Source: JAGOBP01 sp964550855
Lineage (GTDB): Bacteria > Chloroflexota > Anaerolineae > Fen-1058
Assembly (NCBI GenBank): GCA_964550855.1
Contig: CAZKBQ010000002.1
Coordinates: 1-64,000, forward strand
Length of the DNA stretch: 64,000 nt
Direction: 5' to 3'
In this document: positions 34,288-41,579 of the stretch, piece after piece
How positions within the stretch are numbered: position 1 is the stretch's first letter
Layout of the letters: each line of letters opens with the position of its first letter
Notes under the pieces: generated by a model
What the model saw: the letters and a program-made list of their open reading frames with translations, nothing else
Databases searched by the model: none
What the model was told of the DNA's origin: nothing
Translations under genes and position numbers: made by a program

Positions 34288-35085
34288 ATGCCGAATGATC
34301 TCAATCTCGATTTTGTCCTCATTCCCGCCGGTGAATTCAAGATCGGCAGCGATCCTACCGTCGATCACGACACCGAAGTCGATGAGATGCCGCAGCATTA
34401 TTTGAACATCAGCGATTTTTACATGATGCGGCAGCCCGTGACCAATGCCCAGTACGCGCAGTTTGTCGCGGCCACCGGTCATCGCGCGCCGCTGTTCTGG
34501 CCCAACAGCCAACTCCCGGCGGGCATTGAGCAGCAGCCCGTGGTGGGCGTGTCTTACGCGGATGCGATTGCGTTTTGCCGCTGGGCGGGGCAGGTCCTAA
34601 ACAAGGCCGTGCGTCTGCCCACCGAAGCAGAATGGGAGAAGGCCGCGCGCGGCAGTGACGGACGGATCTATCCGTGGGGCAATCGCTGGGAACCCGGCCG
34701 CTGCAATAACGCCGACGCCAAGATCGGTGGGCCGTCGCCGGTGGGCCAATTCTCGCCGCAGGGCGACAGCCCGTACGGGGTGGCCGACGTGGCGGGCAAC
34801 GTGCAGGAGTGGTGCTCGTCGCTGTTCGGGCCGTATCCCTATGATCCGGCGGACGGCCGCGAAGCGATCGTGTACGAGTTGAACGAAGCCCACCTGCTGC
34901 CCAAACAACGCGACATGGGCGGCACGTCCAATCCGCAGGCCGACGAGGCGTCGTGGGGCAAATCGTGCATCCGGGGCGGCTCGTGGCGCGAATCAAAGTT
35001 GCAGAGCCGCTGCGCTTATCGCAGCTGGGCCGCGCCCATGCACCGCAGCGACGACACCGGCTTCCGCTGCTGCTACGAACCGTAA
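34288..35085 (+). CDS. SUMF1/FGE-like domain protein
   Basis: 265 aa. C-type-lectin-like FGE-sulfatase fold: FVLIPAGEFKIGSD, QPVTNAQYAQFV, RLPTEAEWEKAARG, YPWGNRWEPG, GVADVAGNVQEWCSS, RGGSWRES and GFRCCYEP. It aligns with formylglycine-generating enzyme relatives. It keeps a cysteine in SRCAYR but the other active-site Cys five residues earlier seems missing, so it may not modify sulfatases; other members act in ergothioneine-like pathways or as binding modules. No sulfatase gene is nearby. A terminator follows at 35117. Confidence 0.85.
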   Translation: MPNDLNLDFVLIPAGEFKIGSDPTVDHDTEVDEMPQHYLNISDFYMMRQPVTNAQYAQFVAATGHRAPLFWPNSQLPAGIEQQPVVGVSYADAIAFCRWAGQVLNKAVRLPTEAEWEKAARGSDGRIYPWGNRWEPGRCNNADAKIGGPSPVGQFSPQGDSPYGVADVAGNVQEWCSSLFGPYPYDPADGREAIVYELNEAHLLPKQRDMGGTSNPQADEASWGKSCIRGGSWRESKLQSRCAYRSWAAPMHRSDDTGFRCCYEP

Positions 35086-35116
35086 GGGCCAGGCACAACC
35101 GATCGGCACACACACA

Positions 35117-35146
35117 ACGGATGCCGTGACAGGCATCCGTTTATTT
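35117..35146 (+). terminator. Rho-independent terminator after the SUMF1 gene
   Basis: ACGGATGCC, loop GTGACA, GGCATCCGT, then TTATTT. Perfect 9-bp stem, 31 bases after the stop codon. Confidence 0.85.
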
Positions 35147-35167
35147 GCCGTCCAGGCGCAGCCGATC

Positions 35168-35776
35168 TTATCCAAACAACAGTCGCATCAAGCCAATGCC
35201 CACCAGAGCCAGAATGAACGTGATGATGGTGATGGCCTGCATGCCCACCAGCATGCCCACCACGCGGCGCTGATCGGGCCGCAGCTTCAGATACCAGTCG
35301 GCGAAGCGCCGCAGCACGCGCCGCCCCCAATTGCCGCGCAACCCCGCGTACACCTTGATGTTCGTGAGCCACTGCTTGACGATCTTGCGCACCGATTGCG
35401 TAAACTCGTCGCTTTCGGCTTCGTCGGCCTGAAACTCCTCTTCGTAAATCAGCCGCGTGGCGGTCTGCGCGCCGCGCTGCACATCCTGCACCGTCCACGT
35501 GACGCGCGTCTGCCGTTCGGCTGTCAGGTCGTACGCGAACTTCTGATTGGGCGCGTAGGCGGTCACCACCGTGTCGTACCGGGTGCTGGCGCTGTCCTTC
35601 AACTCCACTTCGTAGCACGCGCCCTCGTGCGGCCAGTCGGGATCGATGTACACAACGTTGGATACGCCCCACAACGGGCTGAGTTGAAAGCGGCGCACAC
35701 GGTGCGTGATGATGTCGAACACCTCAGCGCGCGGCGCGTCAATCTCGATCGATTCGACCACTTTGCAGGTCCGCAT
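35168..35776 (-). CDS. SRPBCC-fold protein with membrane anchor
   Basis: 202 aa from ATG 35776 with GAGGAG about 11 bases upstream. N-terminal polyketide-cyclase/START-like pattern (VESIEIDAPRAEVFDIITHR, then WTVQDVQRGAQTATRLIYEEEF), followed by one or two hydrophobic segments at the C-terminus (IITFILALVGIGLMRLLF). Such proteins bind lipids or other hydrophobic ligands. It lies 64 bases downstream of hemA on the same strand, so it may be the last gene of the sulfite-reductase transcript. Function unknown. Confidence 0.75.
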   Translation of the reverse strand: MRTCKVVESIEIDAPRAEVFDIITHRVRRFQLSPLWGVSNVVYIDPDWPHEGACYEVELKDSASTRYDTVVTAYAPNQKFAYDLTAERQTRVTWTVQDVQRGAQTATRLIYEEEFQADEAESDEFTQSVRKIVKQWLTNIKVYAGLRGNWGRRVLRRFADWYLKLRPDQRRVVGMLVGMQAITIITFILALVGIGLMRLLFG

Positions 35777-35840
35777 GGCGGCGGCGTCTCCTCGTGAAGT
35801 CACACGTATTGTACCGCAGCCGCATCAGTCCCTTAAATCG

Positions 35841-37112
35841 TCAATTCAAGCCGAACACGGCCTCTATCACGCTGGCCCATTCGGCGCGCGTCATCGTCGC
35901 CGGCGGCTGCTTGAGCAGCAGGATGGGATCGCGCAGCAGCTTGCTGGCGATCGCTTCGCCCATGATCTCAATCGCGTGTTGCTGGGCCGGCGTCAGATCG
36001 TTCAACTTTCGCAAAGTGCGCTCGATTTCGTGCCGGTAAATTGTCTGCGCCTTGGTCTGCAACGCCTGGATCGTCGGCGCACTCGATCGGCTTTCGCACC
36101 ACCGATCGAACTCGGCCTGCCCGGCGGCTACGATAGCTTCGGCCCGGGCGCGCACCTCAACCGTCAGCGGCCGCTTGACGCGAACGATCGCTTCCAGATC
36201 GTCAATGTCGATCAAGCGGACGTGGGGCAGCTCGCCGACGCACCGATCCACATCGCGCGGCACTGCCAGATCGGCGATCAACATGGGCCGATGGGGTCTG
36301 GCCTGCACGGCGCGCTCGACGGCGTCGCGATGCAGCACGCTGTGCGGTGCGCCCGTCGAACAGATGACGATGTCGGCATCGATCAACCACTCGTTCAGCG
36401 CGTCGAAGTGCACCGCCCGCCCGCCCACGTCATGCGCCAGCTTTTGGGCGCGGTCAAAGGTGCGATTGGCGATCAGCACGCAGCGCAATCCGGCCCGCAC
36501 CAGCGCCCGCGCCGTGATCGAACTGAGCTTGCCCGCGCCGATCAACAGCGCCGTGCGATCTTGCAGCGCCCCCAACATCTCCCCGGCCAGATCGACGACG
36601 ACCGTGGCGACCGACAGCGCCGTTCGACCCAGCTCGGTTTCGGTGCGCACCCGCTTGCCGGTTTGAATGGCCGTACGAAAGAGCGCGGACAGAATCGGGC
36701 CGGTGGTGCCGGCCGCGTGTGCCAGTTCGCCCGCCGTCTTCACCTGTCCGAGGATCTCATTCTCGCCCGCCACCAGCGAATCGAGTCCGGCGGCCACCCG
36801 CAGCAAGTGCCCGGCGGCCTCCGCGCCGCGTTTGTAGTACAGCACCGCCTTCAACTCAGCGGGCGACAAACGACTGTGATCGGCCAGACAAGCCTGCGCG
36901 GTTGTTTCGGCCGCAGCGAGATCGGCGGCGCACAGGTACAACTCAGTGCGATTACACGTCGAGAGGATAACGGCTTCTGCGTTGGCGCAGGCGAGCCGCG
37001 CAATGAGCTGCGGCAGGGCGTCGCGGATGTGATCGGGCGTGAAGGCCAATCGTTCACGCACTTCCACCGGGGCAACTTTGTGATTCACACCGATCAGCAG
37101 CAACTCGTTCAT
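35841..37112 (-). CDS. hemA: Glutamyl-tRNA reductase
   Basis: 423 aa. Catalytic Cys in ILSTCNRTELYLC; the GEN/Q-binding GENEILGQVK; NADPH domain with LLIGAGKLSSITARAL and VLIANRTFDRAQKLA; C-terminal helical dimerisation region. It makes glutamate-1-semialdehyde, the first step of C5-type tetrapyrrole synthesis, from charged tRNA-Glu. No other hem gene is beside it. Its position at the end of the dsr run suggests that haem and siroheme supply is tied to sulfite respiration. The gap to FmdB is 91 bases. Confidence 0.95.
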   Translation of the reverse strand: MNELLLIGVNHKVAPVEVRERLAFTPDHIRDALPQLIARLACANAEAVILSTCNRTELYLCAADLAAAETTAQACLADHSRLSPAELKAVLYYKRGAEAAGHLLRVAAGLDSLVAGENEILGQVKTAGELAHAAGTTGPILSALFRTAIQTGKRVRTETELGRTALSVATVVVDLAGEMLGALQDRTALLIGAGKLSSITARALVRAGLRCVLIANRTFDRAQKLAHDVGGRAVHFDALNEWLIDADIVICSTGAPHSVLHRDAVERAVQARPHRPMLIADLAVPRDVDRCVGELPHVRLIDIDDLEAIVRVKRPLTVEVRARAEAIVAAGQAEFDRWCESRSSAPTIQALQTKAQTIYRHEIERTLRKLNDLTPAQQHAIEIMGEAIASKLLRDPILLLKQPPATMTRAEWASVIEAVFGLN

Positions 37113-37203
37113 ACAATCAGTGGTGTGATAGCGAGTATTAAATGATAAGCGGATTTCCCGATCGGTCGGCGGCTTTCAGTCGGGCGTGTTGAGAATGCGC
37201 GGA

Positions 37204-37452
37204 TCAGTTTTTTCGCCGCGCGCTGGCGCAGCCCGCGCATGATGTGGTGGCGCAGCCCGCGCAGCCGGAGCCGCCGCCCACCGCCACGCGTTGCCCGCCC
37301 GATCCGCTGAAGGCCGCGAGCGGCGTGAACACTCGCCGCACCTCGCGGCTGTGACAAACAGGGCACTCGACCGGCGATGAGTTCTCGTTCATACTGCGGC
37401 GGATCTCAAAGGATTGATTGCAGGTCACGCACAGAAAATCATACAGCGGCAT
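37204..37452 (-). CDS. FmdB-family zinc-ribbon protein
   Basis: 82 aa from ATG 37452. MPLYDFLCVTCNQSFEIRR and VECPVCHSREVRRVFTPLAAF are the FmdB zinc ribbon (two CxxC pairs). The glycine-rich tail carries a second cysteine group, GCAGCATTSCAGCAS. Such small proteins occur near redox and one-carbon gene clusters; the biochemical role is not known. The start overlaps the 3' end of dsrN by 14 bases, which places it firmly in the same transcript. Confidence 0.85.
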   Translation of the reverse strand: MPLYDFLCVTCNQSFEIRRSMNENSSPVECPVCHSREVRRVFTPLAAFSGSGGQRVAVGGGSGCAGCATTSCAGCASARRKN

Positions 37453-38848
37453 GAGCCACCTCGTTCGCATAAGCGCGGGCGCGTGCGATCAGCCCCTCGG
37501 CCCAGCCCGGCGCGCTGGCCGCGTGCAGGTGAGTGTAACTGGCGAGCACATTGCGATAGACAAGTCCATCACGCCCGTTGCCCAGGCCGTTGCCGCGCGC
37601 CAGGGCGTAAGCGGTTTGCAACGCCGGATCGACGTTGAGCAGCCGCGAATGATGAAACTCGTGCCCGCGCAGGAGAGTGCCCTTGGGCAGAAACGGATTG
37701 TCATCCGCCACTTCGGCGATTACGTAGCCGTGCCCCTGCGGCCGATCGATCATCTCCACCTCGCAGGGCAGCGCGCCGGCCATCTCGGCCGACTGCCCGT
37801 TCCACACGATCCGACGCGACAGATACATCAGCCCGCCGCACTCGGCGTACACGGGCAGACCGAGTTCGATTGCGTCGTGCAGCTGGTGGCGCAAGGTTTG
37901 ATTGGCGCTCAACTCGCCCATGAACATCTCCGGGAAGCCGCCGCCGATGTAGAGCGTGTGCATGTCCGGCAGCCGCGCATCGTTCAGCGCGTCGATGAAG
38001 ACCAGCTGCGCCCCGGCGCGTTCCAGCGCCTCAAGGTTTTCGGGATAATAGAAGGAGAAAGCGCGATCGCGGATGACGCCGATTTTGATGGCTGATGGTT
38101 GATGGTTGATGGCTGATGGCGTGTCGTCTCGATCCAATAGCGAGGCGCTGCGCGCAATCGCCAACAACCGATCGAGATCGAGATGTTCCTCAGCGGCGCG
38201 TTGACAGGCCGCAATCGCCGGAACCAGTTGATCGTTCTCGCCGCGCGGCACCAGGCCCAGATGCCGATCGGGGATGACCAATGCCTCGTCGCGCGGAATC
38301 GCCCCCAGCAGCGGGATGCCGCAGTAGCGCTCAATCGCCTCCCGTAGTTTGTGCTCGTGGCGCGGATTGCCGACCTGATTGGCGATGACACCGGCAATGT
38401 GGGTTTCCGGCTCGAAGGTCTGAAAGCCGCGCACCAGCGCGGCCGCGCTGCGGCCCAGTCGCGCCGCGTTGATCACCAGCACGATCGGCGTGCGCAACGT
38501 GCGCGCCAATGCCGCCGTGCTGTCGCGCCCCTCATCATCAATGCTGTCGTCGAACAACGCGTGATTGCCTTCGATCAGGCTGACGTCGGCCGCTTGCGCG
38601 CCAATCAGGAACGCGCGCTGAACGGCCCCGGCTGCTGCGTGGAAAAACGGATCGAGTGTGCGGCAGGCGCGGCCGGCCGCCGCGCTCAGCCACGAAGGAT
38701 CAATATAGTCGGGGCCTTTTTTGAAGGGTTGGACGACAAAGCCGCGTGCCGCCAGCGCCGCACAGACACCCACGCTGACCGTTGTCTTGCCGCTGCGGCC
38801 CTGGGGCGCGGCGATGATCAATCGGGGCAAGATCGCTGACTGACTCAT
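37439..38848 (-). CDS. dsrN: Siroheme amidase DsrN (cobyrinate a,c-diamide synthase family)
   Basis: 469 aa from ATG 38848. N-terminal ATP-binding domain with Walker A APQGRSGKTTVSVGVCAALA and KKGPDYIDPSWL, and a C-terminal class-I glutaminase domain with the nucleophile Cys in VYAECGGLMYLSRR. CbiA/CobB proteins amidate cobyrinate; the version in dsr clusters (DsrN) amidates siroheme for DsrAB. The dsr context and lack of any other cobalamin gene favour DsrN. The interdomain stretch contains an in-frame tandem repeat read as SAINHQPSAIK (38088-38124). It starts two bases after the ferredoxin stop. Confidence 0.88.
   Translation of the reverse strand: MSQSAILPRLIIAAPQGRSGKTTVSVGVCAALAARGFVVQPFKKGPDYIDPSWLSAAAGRACRTLDPFFHAAAGAVQRAFLIGAQAADVSLIEGNHALFDDSIDDEGRDSTAALARTLRTPIVLVINAARLGRSAAALVRGFQTFEPETHIAGVIANQVGNPRHEHKLREAIERYCGIPLLGAIPRDEALVIPDRHLGLVPRGENDQLVPAIAACQRAAEEHLDLDRLLAIARSASLLDRDDTPSAINHQPSAIKIGVIRDRAFSFYYPENLEALERAGAQLVFIDALNDARLPDMHTLYIGGGFPEMFMGELSANQTLRHQLHDAIELGLPVYAECGGLMYLSRRIVWNGQSAEMAGALPCEVEMIDRPQGHGYVIAEVADDNPFLPKGTLLRGHEFHHSRLLNVDPALQTAYALARGNGLGNGRDGLVYRNVLASYTHLHAASAPGWAEGLIARARAYANEVAHAAV
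38088..38124. repeat. In-frame tandem repeat (TGATGGTTGATGGCTGATGG type) inside dsrN
   Basis: Six-to-seven-base units TGATGGC/TGATGGT repeat about five times. The same kind of degenerate repeat is common between genes; here it is translated as SAINHQPSAIK between the ATP-binding and glutaminase domains. Confidence 0.65.
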
Positions 38849-38850
38849 CC

Positions 38851-39051
38851 TCACAACTCGGTGACGGTCACGGCTCCTTCGGCGCAGCCTTCCTGGCACG
38901 ACAGGCAGCCCAGGCAGTCGTCGGGGCTGCCGGTGAACATCGCATACTTTTTGCCGTCTTCCTCGACCATGGTGATGGCCTGGCCGGGACAGGCCTCCAC
39001 GCAGTCGCCGCAGGCCTGGCATTTGTCGATGTCGATGGTGACAATATACAT
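38851..39051 (-). CDS. Two-cluster [4Fe-4S] ferredoxin
   Basis: 66 aa from ATG 39051. Two cluster motifs: KCQACGDCVEACPGQA and DCLGCLSCQEGCAEGA. A small soluble electron carrier. It sits between the DsrE-like gene and dsrN in the sulfite-reductase run; small ferredoxins of this type are common in dsr gene clusters, where they could serve DsrN or the HdrD-like subunits. Confidence 0.9.
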   Translation of the reverse strand: MYIVTIDIDKCQACGDCVEACPGQAITMVEEDGKKYAMFTGSPDDCLGCLSCQEGCAEGAVTVTEL

Positions 39052-39064
39052 GAATTCCTCCGAA

Positions 39065-39448
39065 TTAGAAACTGAGCACCAGATCTGCGTCAAGCCCACT
39101 CGTGATCAAAAACGCCGGGCCGACCAGATTCTCCACGTCCTCGATCAAATCCTCCGGCGTCATCGCGCACAGTTGCAGCGCGGCGTCGCACACGAACAGC
39201 TGCACCCCCGCCTTCAGCGCCAGATCGATCCACGCGCGCAGCGGCCGGCCGCCTTCGGCCGCCCAGAGTTCTTCGGCCACGCCCTGCTTGAGCAGCAGCG
39301 GCCCTTCGACGACGAAGCACATGCTCACCGCCGCGCCCTGCCGCGCCGCCAGATGCGCAAACATGAACGGCGCCACCGCGCGCTCGGGCGTCCGCGGGCC
39401 GCTCGTCATTGAGATCAGGATTTTCTTGTCCGCGTAAAGTTTGCTCAT
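39065..39448 (-). CDS. DsrE-fold protein
   Basis: 127 aa from ATG 39448. Pattern of the DsrE/DsrF-like superfamily: strand-helix units, GAAVSMCFVVEGPLLL, and a conserved-looking FVCDAALQLCAMTPEDL with cysteine at the position used for sulfur transfer in DsrE/TusD. It is a single gene, not the DsrEFH set of sulfur oxidisers. Likely a sulfur-carrier or redox partner of the DsrC/DsrMK proteins. It lies between the second DsrK-like gene and the ferredoxin. Confidence 0.82.
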   Translation of the reverse strand: MSKLYADKKILISMTSGPRTPERAVAPFMFAHLAARQGAAVSMCFVVEGPLLLKQGVAEELWAAEGGRPLRAWIDLALKAGVQLFVCDAALQLCAMTPEDLIEDVENLVGPAFLITSGLDADLVLSF

Positions 39449-39464
39449 GTTTGATCTTCGCGCG

Positions 39465-40799
39465 TCAGGCGACCTTGCGGTCCCACACAATGGCGTTGGC
39501 CGTGAGTTCGCTCAGGTTGACGATCTTGACTTTCAACTTGTAATGGCGCCGGATCTCGTCGAGTTGATCGAGGCAGTTGTGGCACGATGTGGCGACGATC
39601 TCCGCGCGGGTGGCCGCAATCTGATCGGCTTTGGCCTTGCCCGCCGCGATGCGATCTCTGGCGAACTCCGTCATCGACAACATGCCGCCGCCGCCGCCGC
39701 AACAATAATTCTCCGCGCCGTGCGGCTCCATCTCGGTGAAATCGGTGACGACATGGCGCAGCACGTAACGCGGCTCTTCGATGACGCCGCCCTGCCGCAC
39801 CTGGTTGCACGGATCATGATAGGTGACGCGCTGGCTGTTGCGCGTCGGATCGAGTTTGAAACGGCCGGCCTTGATGTACTGCGCCTGCAATTCCACAAAA
39901 CTCATAATCGAGAAGGGATAACGATGCCCCACCCAGTTCTCACCCTCCCACCGCTGCGAGCAGAAGCCGTGACCGCACTCGGCCATTACCAGCGTCTGCG
40001 CGCCCAGATGGTTGACGGCTCTTTCAAGATTGCCCGCGATCACTTTGGCGGCCGCATCGTCGCCGGAGAACAGCGCGTAATTGGTGGCGTCCCAGCTTTC
40101 CGTGCTCAACGTCCAATCTTCGCCGGCCGCGTTGAAGATCTTGGCCGCGGCCTGAATCAAATGCGGAAAATACTTCACTTCGCGCGGATTGAAGGTGTAC
40201 ACCACCCGGGCGTGCGGCTTGTCGATCGGAATGGTGATAGTCGGATCGTCAAGTTCGGCCTGCAGCTCTTCTTCCATCCACTTGACCGTTTCGACGTAGT
40301 CCTCCTCGCTGACGCCCATGTTGTTGCCGACCTCCAGATGGACGTTGACGGTGGCCTTCAGGCCTTCGGGCGTCATGTCGATGGCGGTCAGCATGGCGCG
40401 CGCCGTGCGGATGATGTGGCGCGTGTCCACGCCCATCGGGCAGTTGATGACGCAGCGTCCGCACATCGTGCACGAACCGAACGCCGTCCAGATCAGCTGC
40501 TCGATCAAATCCTGATCGAGCGGGGCCGCGCCCGCCCAGCCGGGAGCCGCTTTGCCGATCGGGTCATTCAGCGCCCGATAGAGTTTGCGCAGCTGCTCGG
40601 CCCGGTAAGCGGGCACGTACTCCGGCTTCGGATTCGACACGTAGTAATGACACGCCTCAGCGCACAGGCCGCAGTGCACGCACACTTCCAGCGAGGCTTC
40701 CAACTGGCGATTCAGGCGCTGCCGCAGCACGTCCAACGCCAGCGCCGCTTTCTCGTCGGTCAGCGTAAACCGTTCGTCCGTAAATTTCTCGTTCGCCAT
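39465..40799 (-). CDS. Second HdrD/DsrK-like iron-sulfur protein
   Basis: 444 aa from ATG 40799. Two [4Fe-4S] motifs (CVHCGLCAEACH, CTMCGRCVINCP) are followed by a C-terminal CCG domain: DPCNQVRQGG, CCGGGGGML and TSCHNCLDQLD, the ligand set of the special cubane cluster in HdrB/HdrD that handles disulfides. An earlier half-CCG block is ECGHGF. It is preceded by a cytochrome-b-type subunit, together giving a DsrMK- or TmcBC-like pair. The partner disulfide may be DsrC or another thiol carrier. Distinct in sequence from the dsrK at 49692. Confidence 0.9.
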   Translation of the reverse strand: MANEKFTDERFTLTDEKAALALDVLRQRLNRQLEASLEVCVHCGLCAEACHYYVSNPKPEYVPAYRAEQLRKLYRALNDPIGKAAPGWAGAAPLDQDLIEQLIWTAFGSCTMCGRCVINCPMGVDTRHIIRTARAMLTAIDMTPEGLKATVNVHLEVGNNMGVSEEDYVETVKWMEEELQAELDDPTITIPIDKPHARVVYTFNPREVKYFPHLIQAAAKIFNAAGEDWTLSTESWDATNYALFSGDDAAAKVIAGNLERAVNHLGAQTLVMAECGHGFCSQRWEGENWVGHRYPFSIMSFVELQAQYIKAGRFKLDPTRNSQRVTYHDPCNQVRQGGVIEEPRYVLRHVVTDFTEMEPHGAENYCCGGGGGMLSMTEFARDRIAAGKAKADQIAATRAEIVATSCHNCLDQLDEIRRHYKLKVKIVNLSELTANAIVWDRKVA

Positions 40800-40810
40800 G
40801 GTTGCGCCTT

Positions 40811-41452
40811 TCACTCGGCGTAAGGGCTGCGCGGCTGGCCGATCACACCGCGCTGTCCAAAGTTGCGGCCAAAGAAGAACTTGGAATAGAAGAAGTACAC
40901 GCAGTGCCGAATCTTGCTGAACGGCAGATAGATCAGCAAAACCGCCGCGACGATGTAGAAGATCGGCAGCACATCCAACGCGATCAGAGTTACACTGGCC
41001 AGCGCCGTAAACAGCGAGGTCAACGCCACCGACGCATAATCGTCGGGCACGCTGAGCACGCGCAGATTCTCTTCCGTGCGGCGCATGAGAATGCCCGCAA
41101 AGCCGAAGATCGCGCCCACGCCGGTTACAACCGCAGCGGCGATCTTCAGCCAGGCCGGGAACGCCTCAAGCCACGGGCTGACGAACAACGCCGCCAGCGC
41201 GACAAACGTCCCCACGTGAAACAGAATGCCGCGAATATAGGCCAGCCAGTGCAGGCGCGTGCTCTCTTTCTCCCACGGGGCCATGCCCAGCGTGAAGGCG
41301 TACAGCACGCCGCGCCGCACCGAGCCTTTGGCGCGCGCCAGGTCCTGTTTGAACGGTCGGTTCATGATGCTGCGCAGTCGCAGCATCATGCCCAGCACGC
41401 ACACCCCAAAGCCGACGAGGGCGATGAGACGGGTAATCTCGACGATGGTCAT
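40811..41452 (-). CDS. Second DsrM/NarI-like membrane cytochrome b subunit
   Basis: 213 aa with about five hydrophobic segments. Histidines in RLHWLAYIRGILFHVG and SKIRHCVYFF suit b-haem ligation as in NarI/DsrM/TmcC. It should pass electrons from menaquinol to the HdrD-like subunit encoded 11 bases downstream. Position after the helical-repeat cytochrome gene suggests that all three belong to one membrane complex. Confidence 0.85.
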   Translation of the reverse strand: MTIVEITRLIALVGFGVCVLGMMLRLRSIMNRPFKQDLARAKGSVRRGVLYAFTLGMAPWEKESTRLHWLAYIRGILFHVGTFVALAALFVSPWLEAFPAWLKIAAAVVTGVGAIFGFAGILMRRTEENLRVLSVPDDYASVALTSLFTALASVTLIALDVLPIFYIVAAVLLIYLPFSKIRHCVYFFYSKFFFGRNFGQRGVIGQPRSPYAE

Positions 41453-41579
41453 ATGTTCCGTCCTTGCCTGAGTCCTTTGTCATGCCCGAACACACACCGC
41501 ACTGCAGCGGATTGGACACTGGCTTCCCGCTAACGGCATGCGGGAATGACATTGCCCGTCGCCGGGGCTGCCTCTACGA

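Noticed and set aside
37439..38848. Cobyrinate a,c-diamide synthase for cobalamin synthesis (cobB/cbiA)
   Set aside because: Family is right, but no other corrin gene is near and the dsr context fits DsrN better. Kept as an alternative only.
39065..39448. Evidence for an oxidative DsrEFH system
   Set aside because: Only a single DsrE-fold gene exists, without DsrF and DsrH partners, and DsrD is present; the cluster reads as reductive.
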